A stretch of DNA of 13,455 nucleotides from Temnopleurus reevesii (GCA_036244855.1 BQKZ01000524.1:21428-34882); one strand, 5' to 3'; counted from the first letter of the stretch, positions 1 to 8,620 are shown. Numbers and translations: made by a program. The notes: generated by a model from the letters alone, not told the origin.

Positions 1-40
1 AAGGCTGTAGCCTCCTGCAATTTTTCAGTTAGTAAATAAA

Positions 41-72
41 TAATGATGATAATAATAATAAAAATAATAATA
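41..72. repeat. AAT-type microsatellite
   Basis: Imperfect run of TAA/AAT triplets, interrupted by GAT units and one A-rich step. The same triplet recurs at the ends of the dispersed repeats at 11581 and 11883. Confidence 0.8.
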
Positions 73-1230
73 CAATTCATTTGGTGCCAAATCCACTTTT
101 TCAAAAGAAATCCTTTCTCTCCACCACTTTGTTTAGCCTTTTCTATATATTGGTGTGTTCACTTCATTTCCTGGTCGTTTTTCATATGATTCAGATTCTG
201 CTAGGATCGAAAGCTCAAGCTCTTTTTTAACTTCACGTAAAAAATGCAAGTCTATGGTATGGGAGTATATAATATTATAATTCTATACATTCAAAACTAA
301 TTGGTGGTCCCTGAGTCTATAAAAGAAGATACAGATAAAGAGGGGAGCCTCCCAAAATGTGCGCCGATTCCACCAGTGGGGTGACAAGTATGTTTCCCAC
401 TTTATTTCCACAAAATTATGCTCCTACTTCTTTTGCAGGAGAAGAGGGGCAGGTCCTGCTACCCCTTGTATATATGTATGGAGATAAAACAGTCTGTTAG
501 TATGTTTTGTCTGTAAGCAGGGTTAGCGATAAGTGCACTATTCCAGACTGGATGGCAGAAAACATACACAAACTACATGGACTATCAAAACTTCCAGCTG
601 ATCTCCCCCAATGTAAGCCCAAAGATTATGTGCCGGATTTAGAATTTAGGTAACCTTCGGATGTATTCTTTGGCGATTATAAAACTGGGAAGCATAAACA
701 TATTCTGTTATGAGTGTAACCATGGATAATGCATAGCTTGATATTGAGGGTGATTTAAAAAAGCATTGTAAACCAATGGCGCTGTTCAGTTGCATGAAAT
801 TATCTGAGGGACAAATGACAATCCTGTCATTTGGTGAATGTTATCTCCATGGAAAGTTCTTGATATTAAATGCGCATGAAAATGATAGGGTTTGCAAAGT
901 ATGTCCTCTTGTCCTTGTTCTTGTTTGCTAGGTCATGTGAATGACATATAAAGTATTAAGACATTGAAGATAGAGAAAGATTGATGGGGTTCATACATGT
1001 GTGCACTTTTAATTTCTCCACTGAATATTACATGCATTTAAGTAAATTTCCTTTTAAATACTATATGTCACACCCTGTATTATTTGGATGATTTGTGTGT
1101 TAAAAACAAGATCTAATATTGTTAGCTGATTCGGCTGTTGATATATTCATAATCCCAAACCTTTGGCTAAAACAGGAATCTAAAAAACTTTTTTTTAAGA
1201 TCATTAGTCTTGTATGTTTCAAGGAGCAGC

Positions 1231-1263
1231 GATTTAACATTGATTTAACATTGATTTAACATT
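1231..1263. repeat. 11 bp tandem repeat, three copies
   Basis: GATTTAACATT occurs three times head to tail without a mismatch, followed by the partial unit GATATT. Perfect identity suggests recent slippage. Confidence 0.9.
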
Positions 1264-1924
1264 GATATTCTATAAGAGTCCAGCTGAATGCTCAAGTCTT
1301 TGCGGTAATAAGCGTTGCGCATATAAATTTCTGCGGGTGCTTCGGGATCCATCTGAACCAAAACCATGTGCTCTTTTTAGTACTGATTTATGTTCACTCT
1401 TTTTGAATTTTGGATAGCAAATGTTTATTTTATTCTTTCATACTTTCATATATTGTTTTGGGGCTATTTTCAATGTTATAGAAAGTATGATAATACAATC
1501 CCACTGCTGCCACTACAATAGACTATACCCCTGATATAAACCATGAAAATAGCTCTTCATGTTTTACAGTTCTTGTATCCAGTGCACTTTCCACTTATTA
1601 CTGAGAGATGCCAAGCAAACCTCAGGAATATGCATGAGGCAAAATTAAACTGAACAACATACCAACTGTGAGATAAAATGAGAAAACATGATAACAATAT
1701 TAACTAAACTCTCGGCCATTCACTTGTGGTGAAAGCCTTGAATTAATATGAAAATACACATTATGCATATTCTGGAACGGTTAGCATCTCCGGAGATGTA
1801 TAAAACCAACAACACAGGAATGTAATAGATACACACAATGTTGTTTGCTATGTTGGTAAATGCATTTAAAGTTCAAGTTCCTTAACATTATTTTACATTA
1901 TCTTTCTCTCTCTATTTATTCCAG

Positions 1925-2059
1925 GGTCCTCCAGGCTTTGTAGGAAACAAGGGACAGCCAGGTGAATACGGACACAGCGGAGAGCAGGGGATCCAAGGTC
2001 TGAAGGGAGATGCGGGTTACCATGGAGATCCAGGTCCTAGAGGACCGAAAGGAGACCCC
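1925..2059 (+). CDS. Collagen alpha(IV)-like chain, internal exon 1 of 4 in window
   Basis: This exon encodes 45 residues, exactly 15 uninterrupted Gly-X-Y triplets, beginning GPPGFVGNKGQPGEYG and ending GPRGPKGDP. The product would be one chain of a triple-helical extracellular collagen. The acceptor is a C/T-rich tract ending TTCCAG and the donor is GTAAGT at 2060. Both boundaries are phase 0 and the exon opens on a whole Gly codon. The Y positions lack the dense GPP runs of fibrillar collagens and are rich in charged residues. If the chain is type IV, this piece lies early in the helix, upstream of the GIPGCNG motif of the next exon, in or near the 7S region. The 135 bp length is a multiple of nine. 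Two decayed copies of its 3' half follow within 600 bp. Collagen identity is certain; the type is inferred mainly from the next exons. Confidence 0.93.
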
Positions 2060-2150
2060 GTAAGTATATTGCACATGCGAAACTGGGCTTTATGGGCCAT
2101 TGCCAATATATTGTGTACAAGAAATTGGTTATGGTTTAGTCATGTTCGTG

Positions 2151-2230
2151 CCAAACCTGAAGGGAGATGTGGGCTACCAGAGAGTTCCAAGTCCTAATAT
2201 AAGGTTTATCAAGGAGATCCAAACACTATA
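2151..2230 (+). pseudogene. Decayed partial copy of collagen exon 1 (relic A')
   Basis: The sequence aligns with the 3' half of the real exon (1993-2059) and the start of its intron. It reads LKGDVGYQRVPSPN where the exon reads LKGDAGYHGDPGPR. Two obligate glycines are lost (G to R and G to S), and the alignment decays in the last 20 bp. The donor GT is replaced by AA, and there is no acceptor immediately upstream. It cannot contribute a helical segment. A short direct repeat (TATTGTGTACAAGAAAT) at about 2108 and 2230 brackets it, which suggests this unit was itself duplicated with a period near 122 bp. Confidence 0.75.
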
Positions 2231-2284
2231 TATTGTGTACAAGAAATCAGCGCAAAATAGGCACAAGGTTTATTCTTTTTCAGG

Positions 2285-2630
2285 CCAAAATCTGAGGGGA
2301 GACATATGGCCACCGCACACTACACAACTTTTAGTTGTACCACTAGTTGTACCACCTGAAGACCAATTTTACAATACTGAAACAAGCTCTAATACGTCGT
2401 TTTACTGCGATATACTTGATATTTGATTTGATACTTCACCAAGTTTCAAGTAACAAGTACCACGCCGCAGGACGACGTACTATAGGGTGTTTCAGTATTT
2501 GTAAAATTGGTCTTAGGGTCGTGCGATTAAAAGTCGCATAGTGTGCGATGCCCTGAAGACTTTAGTCCTAGGGGCCTAAAGGAGATTCAGAAAGTATATA
2601 TGCCACCTGCATGAAGTGGGCGAAACTGTA
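2285..2630 (+). pseudogene. Second decayed copy of collagen exon 1, split by a MITE (relic A'')
   Basis: The left piece, 2285-2306, resembles the exon around CCAAGGTCTGAAGGGAG. The right piece, from 2553, resumes with AGTCCTAGGGGCCTAAAGGA, matching the exon end GGTCCTAGAGGACCGAAAGG, and continues into sequence resembling the exon's own donor and early intron. The donor is broken: GTAAGTATAT has become GAAAGTATAT. Between the two pieces lies a 245 bp palindromic element, so the copy was made first and interrupted later. The left piece carries an in-frame TGA. The left match alone is weak; the right match, including intron sequence, is convincing. Confidence 0.68.
2308..2552. mobile_element. 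MITE with long terminal inverted repeats, 245 bp
   Basis: The left end begins GGCCACCGCACACTAC and the reverse complement of the right end begins GGCATCGCACACTATG. The arms pair, with mismatches, from the ends through about 2411 and from about 2461, so the element is almost one palindrome. The left arm carries an extra 12 bp internal duplication (AGTTGTACCACT). There is no coding capacity, which fits a non-autonomous DNA transposon. I see no clear target-site duplication. A related end occurs at 5363. The family is not identified. Confidence 0.8.
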
Positions 2631-2732
2631 CTTTGTATAACCAAACAAAAATAAGTGACCCCGAAGACGAAAGCCAGCTATAAGCACAGAACTTTCCAAG
2701 TAAGGTGGGTTTGATAGTACAGTCCACCTACT

Positions 2733-2733
2733 N
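2733..2733. other. Ambiguous base (N)
   Basis: One N is present in the given sequence. It may mark a low-quality base or a collapsed assembly join. The flanks show no duplication that I can see. Confidence 0.95.
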
Positions 2734-3266
2734 AATGTTGTGAATAAAAATAGAGTAAGTTGGCACCTGTTTGCAGACTCAAGCCCTTTGAATGTTCCAA
2801 GAAAGTTGCCAAAAATAGATTGATTAAGCCAATAGTATAGTGTTGAAATTGATAAATGAATATAGAATCCTAATTGTTTTTATTGTATCTACCATTTTGA
2901 GAATATATGTAAGGTAACCATGATTGTCAGGTCTTTTTGTAAGTAAACAAGTACAACTTTCTCTTTAATGCCTTACGATTAGGTGGATAGATAGGAATCT
3001 GACGAATTAGACTACAAAACAATATTTAGTTACACGTTGCCAAGGACTCTGTTATATGTCTCGAAAATATAATTTACATGCATGCAAATGCACCTATTCT
3101 CTCATATTTTTTGTATGGGAAGTCTTTCTAGCACCTAGTATTTATCTGGTTCATCGTGTATAATGAGCAAGGGGGAGGGGCGTCTGTGCATGTTGCTCCA
3201 AACCCATCTCATTTCTTTTCTACATTAATATCATTTGCTTCACTGGGTTAGTTTCTCACAATGAGC

Positions 3267-3308
3267 ATGTTCAGTGATCAATGTTCAGTGATTAATGTTC
3301 AGTGATGA
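3267..3308. repeat. 14 bp tandem repeat, three copies
   Basis: Units ATGTTCAGTGATCA, ATGTTCAGTGATTA and ATGTTCAGTGATGA lie head to tail and differ only in the 13th base. Confidence 0.93.
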
Positions 3309-3551
3309 TATAATAATAAACTAAACCAAGCATATAGAGATAGGATTGTATTAGAGCAACAGGCCTCCAGCATGTTCATATCTTCATGAGATAGCAAATG
3401 CATAACAAATCTCTACGCCAACATTCATGAACTTGTGCTGCAAAAAAATATCATTTATGATGGTGTATTTGTAGAAGTGCAGTTTTTATATGGTATATCA
3501 AACTTGGTGTTGGGGTAACAAAAGCCGTATGTGCATCTGGAGGACAGTCAG

Positions 3552-3882
3552 AATCCCACAATGGTGCTTCATCCATCATCAATGATTGTTGTAAATTTGA
3601 CAGAGCATCCGTTATGTCCAGAAATGGTCAGTCAGTATTACATGCACGTGCGTCTTGGCATAGCAAACTCTATCCACGACTGGTGATCCTTGCTTAGGCG
3701 CTAATACACTCGTCATTTATTAGGCCTTGGTCCTTGGTCCAACGTGCATCTGATTTTGCTATGCCAAGACACATCCATGATGCACATGTGCGTCTAATCA
3801 CTCCCGACCATTTCTGGACATGACAAACACCTGTCAAATATACAATGATCACAAATAATGGATGATGCACCATTTAGGGATT
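3552..3882. mobile_element. MITE with inverted arms of about 110 bp
   Basis: The left arm starts AATCCCACAATGGTGCTTCA at 3552; the reverse complement of the right end starts AATCCCTAAATGGTGCATCA. The arms share further blocks in the same order: TTTGACAG, TGTCCAGAAATGGTC, a GCACRTGTGC-like block and CTTGGCATAGCAAA. They enclose a core of about 70 bp. Arm divergence is perhaps 15-20 percent with small indels, so this is an older element. There is no open reading frame and no clear target-site duplication. A non-autonomous DNA transposon is the simplest reading. Confidence 0.8.
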
Positions 3883-4068
3883 TCCCCAATTTACTCCCAG
3901 AAAAACAGCTATTTATTTCAAGAGCAATATACAAAGGACCAGTGAAATGGTGATTGATTTAATGATAATAAAAGTTAATTGTTGTTGTGCAATTCATAAT
4001 TGATTTTAACCTAACTGAAATTGATAATCCTCATTGAAATCTATTAATGGTGCTTACCATTTTTATAG

Positions 4069-4135
4069 GGAGGTTGAATCAGTATCCCTAGTTTTGATGT
4101 TCCCAAGGGTTACGAATTAAAATAAGGCCCAGGTG
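4069..4135 (+). pseudogene. Decayed copy of collagen exon 2, upstream of the real exon (relic B)
   Basis: After a TTTTTATAG acceptor-like sequence, the frame aligns codon by codon with the real exon at 4214. CCT AGT TTT GAT GTT CCC AAG GGT TAC stands where the exon has CCT GGT TTT GAA GGT CAT AAA GGT TAC, and GGC CCA recurs five codons later at the matching place. There are in-frame stops (TGA near the start, TAA before GGC CCA) and several glycines are lost. A possible continuation after a deletion (ATGCAAT, then GTAACG, resembling the real exon end and donor) reaches about 4169 but is weak. It lies only about 80-145 bp upstream of the functional exon. Confidence 0.72.
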
Positions 4136-4213
4136 ATGTTTATGTCATGCAATATTCTGTGTAACGTGAAAGCTTCAGCATTATATATAATCCTTGTCCT
4201 TTTTTCTTTTTAG

Positions 4214-4321
4214 GGTCGTATCGGAATCCCTGGTTTTGAAGGTCATAAAGGTTACTCAGGCACGGAAGGCCCACGCGGTGTACAGGGAACTCCGGGTATC
4301 CCAGGATGCAATGGCAGCCAG
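4214..4321 (+). CDS. Collagen alpha(IV)-like chain, internal exon 2, with GIPGCNG motif
   Basis: This exon encodes 36 residues, exactly 12 Gly-X-Y triplets, from GRIGIPGFEGHK to GTPGIPGCNGSQ. The acceptor is a T-rich tract ending TTTTTAG and the donor is CAG/GTAAGC; both ends are phase 0. A cysteine inside a collagen helix is unusual. From memory, GIPGCNG is a conserved landmark in the N-terminal helix of several vertebrate alpha(IV) chains, which makes this the main evidence for type IV. I infer that the cysteine could take part in inter-chain disulphides in the assembled network. The exon is 108 bp, a size also frequent in fibrillar collagens, so length alone does not decide the type. A broken copy sits just upstream. 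Confidence 0.93.
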
Positions 4322-4411
4322 GTAAGCGCTATCTTCACCATCTTTATTTCAACTTGTTGCCTACTGTTTTTTTAATTCTCTGTAATCTGTGGACTGGGAT
4401 GAATCAGTTCC

Positions 4412-4578
4412 ATAATTTAAACGATTCTTGCTTTATCCCAACATGGATAAACACTGATTGACAGTGCTTTACCGAGATGCTGTGAAAAAAAAAATCACAG
4501 GCATTCTCCTCGGGTAGGTAAAGCACTGTTAATTAGTGTTTATCCATGTTGGGATAAGGCAAGAATCATTTCAATTAT
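4412..4578. repeat. Long near-perfect hairpin (foldback, 51 bp core stem)
   Basis: 4423-4473 is the reverse complement of 4517-4567 with only three differences in 51 positions. All three would be G-U pairs if the + strand were transcribed. Weaker pairing extends outward to 4412 and 4578. The loop contains a secondary stem (GAGATGCTGTGA with TCACAGGCATTCTC) around an A-run, so the structure is almost a complete palindrome. The likeliest source is a MITE; a hairpin-RNA source of small RNAs is the alternative. It would be transcribed as part of the collagen pre-mRNA. Confidence 0.85.
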
Positions 4579-4603
4579 TTATCTACGCAACACAAAATCA
4601 TTC

Positions 4604-4631
4604 CATTGAGAATCAGTTTTAGTTCTCAATG
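4604..4631. repeat. Small hairpin, 9 bp stem
   Basis: CATTGAGAA and TTCTCAATG form a perfect 9 bp stem with a 10-base loop. It follows the long hairpin and may be part of the same old insertion. There is no U-run and no sign of a terminator role. Confidence 0.6.
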
Positions 4632-5362
4632 AGGTATCACATCCCATCTACATGTATGATACTTCATTGTCTTCATTGGTTTAGGTCCGGGAAGAAATTA
4701 TTAGTTGGGTTTTTAAACTAGAGGACGGAAGCTTACAGACGAGTGCGCATTTGATCTCCGCATTAAATGACAAGCGCGCAACCAATCTTTTAACATGCAC
4801 ATCAGATACACACTCTTTTTCTACCGTTCACAATCCCCTGTCTAGTAATTTTGAAGCAGCACAGCAATGTTATCATTCAGAGCAATACTTTTCGTATACA
4901 CCCATTTTTATAGCATCGCCACCAATTTATATGATCAATTAGTAGTTAGTATCTATGGATTACAATTTATTTTCATCACTTAGAGGGTAAAACACTTTTC
5001 TTTCATGTCCAAACCTCATATTATTCATTAGTTTAAATCTTTTAAGAGTTAATGAGGTGACCAAGGAGGGGAAGGAAAATGTTACACCACTTTTTTGCAC
5101 AATGACCAGACTTATAATTACCTAATCTCCGGTTTCCTTTTCCATTCTAGAGTTTCCGTCCCAAGTCGTTATGTAATACCCCTCAGGAAGTTACCCTAGT
5201 ATCTTTCCTCCCTAGTTAACGATCATGAATGGAATTCTTTGTTAATTGATCTAATTTGCATATAAGTCTCAAGTCTGTCCTTCAACAATATAACTTTGAA
5301 TGGTTCAGTCTGATGCATATAGACCTGTTCTAGATCGTTTCTATAACCATGTCTAGACTAAA

Positions 5363-5403
5363 GGCCACCGCACACTACGAAACTTTAAGTCGTAATACCA
5401 TAT
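5363..5403. mobile_element. Truncated MITE end, same family as 2308-2552
   Basis: It begins GGCCACCGCACACTACGAAA and continues ACTTTAAGTCGTA, closely matching the left arm of the element at 2308. I found no matching inverted end downstream, so this looks like a solo or truncated terminus. A short open frame that runs across it (5349-5570) is not a gene. Confidence 0.65.
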
Positions 5404-5487
5404 ACCATTCAGGACAGGAATTGTTTAGAGCACTGCATCAAAAAGTTATTGAACCAAAACACAAAAGGTGTTATATCGCCCTGAATG

Positions 5488-5966
5488 AGTTAAAGTGGAA
5501 CTTCACCCAGGCATTGATGTGCTACCGTTGGATGCAGAAAAAATGCAATGATCAAACTGTGAAAAATTGATCAAAATCTATTCAAAAGTTATGAATATTC
5601 AAAGTTTTGATTTATACCCATCATAGGTCCACATTTTTTTCTTTTTCTAGAAAAGTAGTATTTATCTCTTCAAGTATGATGTGGACATTTTGATTCTGCA
5701 TGAATTTTGGGATGAATCTTGTTGATTTCTTTTACTTTTCTTTAAAAGGAACAAAATTTGAATGGAGATTTCTCCATGTTGGCAGCCATTTTGTGCCTGT
5801 ACGTTGCCAATTTAAGGAGCCCCCGAGGGATGTAAATGAAAAAATTGAAAATTCATAACTATTCAACGGATTGTCGGATTTTTCTAAAATTTTCACATTT
5901 TGATCATTGTATTTTACTTCATCAACTGAAAGCCCATCACTGTCTAAGTGAAGTTCCCCTTTAACT
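5488..5966. mobile_element. Foldback element, about 479 bp, arms about 135 bp
   Basis: 5488-5622 matches the reverse complement of 5827-5966. Shared blocks in order are AGTTAAAG, GGAACTTCAC, CAATGATCAAA, TGTGAAAA and AGTTATGAAT. The core between the arms is about 200 bp with no convincing frame. Arms are diverged with small indels. Short open frames on both strands here arise from the repeat. It is interpreted as an old MITE-like DNA transposon; the family is not identified and the target-site duplication is unclear. Confidence 0.75.
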
Positions 5967-7096
5967 ATAGCACCGTTTCTAATTCTCGCAACTGACAATA
6001 CCCGACATTAAACGATATCTCACGATATCGTCGATATTGATCCGTTACAGTTGACTAGGGGACTTCAGGTTTAGGAAGCTACCATAATACACGTGCTATG
6101 GCTATCCTTTTGGATAATTTACCATTTTTCTTCTTTTAGCACTATCAAAGGTACTTGGTACTGTATAAAAGAAACAAACCTTGGTGTAATGAAAGTTAAT
6201 ATCAGGAAATATTTAACATAAAGTGCAAAACAAACATGATTTTTTGATCTAGAACCTTTGCGAAAATGAAAACACATGCAAATATACGTAACCGGAAGAA
6301 GGTAAGTCAACTTATATGACGTCATTCTAGCTACAACTGCATAGTGCCATCTGCGATTCTTAAGTTGAGTGTACAGTGGGTTGCGAGAATTTACAACATA
6401 CAATCCTTGCACAAATGTTTGACTGCCATAACACACCCTCCCTGATTCCCTCAAACCCATCCTTGACACCCTTGCATCAATGTTGATTGCACTAATGCAA
6501 TGGAGAAGTTTACAGTGCAAAAGCAGATGACACTCGTTAATAACACGATGATATGGAGATGACCTCATATATCTGGCATCTCTACCAGGGCCCCTTCCCC
6601 CATTAGCCGTACTGTATTTATATAGACATGTGATCAGTGGTATTATTGTTGTCCTTGAAATACCATTAAGATACATACATCTATGTGCCATGACATATGA
6701 AAACAAGGGCACTAACCCCTGTCCATGACTCAAGTACATCATTAATGATGCGGTGAAATTGCTGCTTCAAAGATGGTCAATATTTTTTTAGCGCAGAGAG
6801 ATATTATTCAATTAAATTCAATTCAAATTTCAATTTTCATCTTCATATTAATGATACATGTATATACAAAACAATACGAAATAATACAATGCTATTTTCC
6901 AACAAATCAAGGAAATGTACAATGCAAATGTATACCAAACATGATTGATCAAAACACAAATAATATTTGTACATAGAAGATTTGATGATATAATTTTTAA
7001 TGTTTTTGTGATAAAATTATAATATTATATTTAATGGAAATGAAGGAACCCATTAAAAAATAAAACGTTTTTTTTCCTCAATTTAATTTAAAATGT

Positions 7097-7296
7097 GAAT
7101 CAACCATTCACCATTTGTACAAGATACATTTAAAATCAATTATGAAATAGTCTACTCAGTGATATATACAAGCCTTCATCTTTGAGCTTTGTCACATCAC
7201 TTAAGGGAAAGCCATCTGAAAAGTTGTTTTCATGCAAGCTTGTAAAAATGTTTATTCAATTCAAAATTTGAATCAACCATTCAGCATGTGTGCAAG
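7097..7296. repeat. Direct repeat of about 27 bp, spaced 173 bp
   Basis: GAATCAACCATTCA followed by a CAT-TGT-CAAG pattern occurs at 7097-7123 and again at 7270-7296 with about four differences. The sequence between is not obviously duplicated. Confidence 0.6.
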
Positions 7297-7446
7297 GTAA
7301 AGCAAGTCACTACACATCTTTGAATTGTTTCTGCATTTTTGCAAAGTGCATAATTGTCAAAACCGTTCCATAAATTGCCCTCCCCCCTGCCGAAACTTTA
7401 AAATAGCTCCCATCATCTTCTTTATTTATTTATTTTATACATATAA

Positions 7447-7471
7447 TTTTTTTTTTTTTGGGGGGGGGGGG
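7447..7471. repeat. T13G12 homopolymer block
   Basis: Thirteen T are followed directly by twelve G. Such a run is unstable and error-prone in sequencing, so the true length is uncertain. No function is inferred. Confidence 0.9.
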
Positions 7472-7722
7472 AATTTGCAAATACAAGTGATATGCACACC
7501 AACCACAGCCTCCCACTTTCACAAAATCAGAGTGTAATAATCATGTTTTTACAAAAAAATGAATTCGGAAGATTGTTTTTTGTTTTGCTGTTATTTTGTC
7601 AACATTATGGATTTATTGTTGTAGCATGTCAAAACATCTCCAAAGTAATAGTGCATACTGAATTATTACATTGCCGTATCAAACTGTGATGTTACCACCA
7701 CCTTTAAATGACAAACAAGCAT

Positions 7723-8620
7723 GCACACTACTGTAATACAATCAATAAGATAGTGTTAGCCAATCCTACATCATCACCTGCAATGTTTATCATAAAGGGA
7801 AGGCATTTGTTATCTATACTGTGATACCTACGAACATATATACTATTACCCATAGGAGTCGATCACACATTTACATTTGTGTTTACATCATACATATGCA
7901 CAGAGAAAAATCATATCAAAATGTGTCCCCTGAGCGCAGATGCTAATCTGTTTGTACCTATCTATCAATTCAATGCACAATTCTGTAATACAATCAGTCT
8001 TCCCTAAAATAGGGTTATAGCCAATCCTATATCATCACCTGCAATGCACATCATAAGGGAAGGCATCTATACTGGGATACCTATGAACATATACCATTAC
8101 TCATAGGAGTCAATCACACGTTTGTGTTTACATTATATGCACAGAGAAAAATCATATTAAAATGTGTTCCCTGAGCGCAGATGCTAATCAGTTCGTAAGT
8201 AGCTACATGTATGATTTCAATGTCAGTCAAGCATCTTTCTTGTTTATTTCTGTACAGCACACTACTGTAATACAATCAATAAGATGGAGTTAACCAATCC
8301 TACATCATCATCTGCAATGTGTATCATAAGGGAAGGCATTTGTTATCTATACTGGGATACCTATGGACATATAGGCCTACCATTACCCATGGGAGTCGAT
8401 CACTTTTGTATTGACATTATATGCCCAGGGAAAAATTGAATTTTACCCATTGAATACTGGAACAGGGCAGTCCCTGCATGAAAACTTTAGGTGTTACATA
8501 ATTCAGTAATCAATGGATTAAATATGTTCCCTGAATGTAGAAGTAAGCATGGGAGACGGTTGACTAAGTCTGTATGAACTCAAAATTATTCAAGCATCTC
8601 TTCTGTGTATTTCTGCGCAG
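7723..8620. repeat. Three-copy tandem repeat, units of about 252, 282 and 364 bp
   Basis: Units start at about 7723, 7975 and 8257, each opening with CTGTAATACAATCA-like sequence. Shared blocks in order are CCAATCCTA-ATCATCA, GCAATG, ATCATAA-GGGAAGGCAT, GATACCTA-GAACATATA, CATAGGAGTC, a TTATATGCACAGAGAAAAA block and GTTCCCTGA. The units differ by point changes and indels. The third carries an extra stretch of about 90 bp (roughly 8430-8520), and a fourth copy seems to begin near 8618 before the similarity fades. No frame stays open across the units. The array ends about 100 bp before a collagen exon. Confidence 0.88.

Larger units (their letters stand above)
1..1924. other. Intron upstream of the first visible collagen exon
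   Basis: I see no exon I would defend here. The stretch is AT-rich with stops in all frames and holds only small repeats: an AAT-type microsatellite, an 11 bp x 3 repeat, a 9 bp inverted repeat (1439-1447 with 1481-1489) and a 14 bp perfect palindrome at 1785-1798 followed by TATAAAA. The polypyrimidine tract and acceptor of the next exon form its 3' end. It is inferred to be intronic because the first visible exon starts inside the collagen helix with a good splice acceptor. Confidence 0.7.
2060..4213 (+). other. Intron between collagen exons 1 and 2
   Basis: A GT-AG intron of 2154 bp, phase 0. Its first 570 bp hold two decayed partial copies of the preceding exon and a MITE. Its middle holds a 14 bp x 3 repeat and a second MITE, and its last 150 bp hold a decayed copy of the following exon. 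The stretch 2640-3260 is unremarkable AT-rich sequence apart from one ambiguous base at 2733. Two short overlapping open frames near 2100-2541 run through exon relic and MITE and are not genes. Confidence 0.85.

Noticed and set aside
439..516. Strong-looking acceptor (CTTCTTTTGCAG) followed by an open stretch with three cysteines
   Set aside because: No donor in the correct phase to join exon 1925, and no similarity to collagen that I can see beyond a short GGAGA and CAGGTCCT resemblance.
547..612. Possible 66 bp exon: AG before it, GTAAG after it, open in phase 0
   Set aside because: The upstream tract is poor in pyrimidines, and the 22 residues contain no Gly-X-Y repeat and no cysteine as expected for a 7S exon. 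Such short bracketed frames arise by chance.
2100..2541. Two overlapping short plus-strand open frames
   Set aside because: They run through the exon relic and the MITE; the coding look comes from the decayed collagen copy.
5151..5173. Micro-exon after a strong acceptor (TTCCTTTTCCATTCTAG) in intron 2
   Set aside because: Only 23 bp before a GT, not a multiple of three, and no Gly-X-Y content.
5732..5998. 88-codon minus-strand frame
   Set aside because: It lies in the right arm and core of the foldback element, and its mirror arm shows the same sequence broken.
7325..7689. Short open frames around the T13G12 run
   Set aside because: Homopolymer translation (Phe and Gly runs) and no domain; frame depends on an uncertain run length.
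7723..8620. CRISPR-like or satellite array
   Set aside because: Only three long diverged units with no short regular repeat and spacer structure, in an animal intron.
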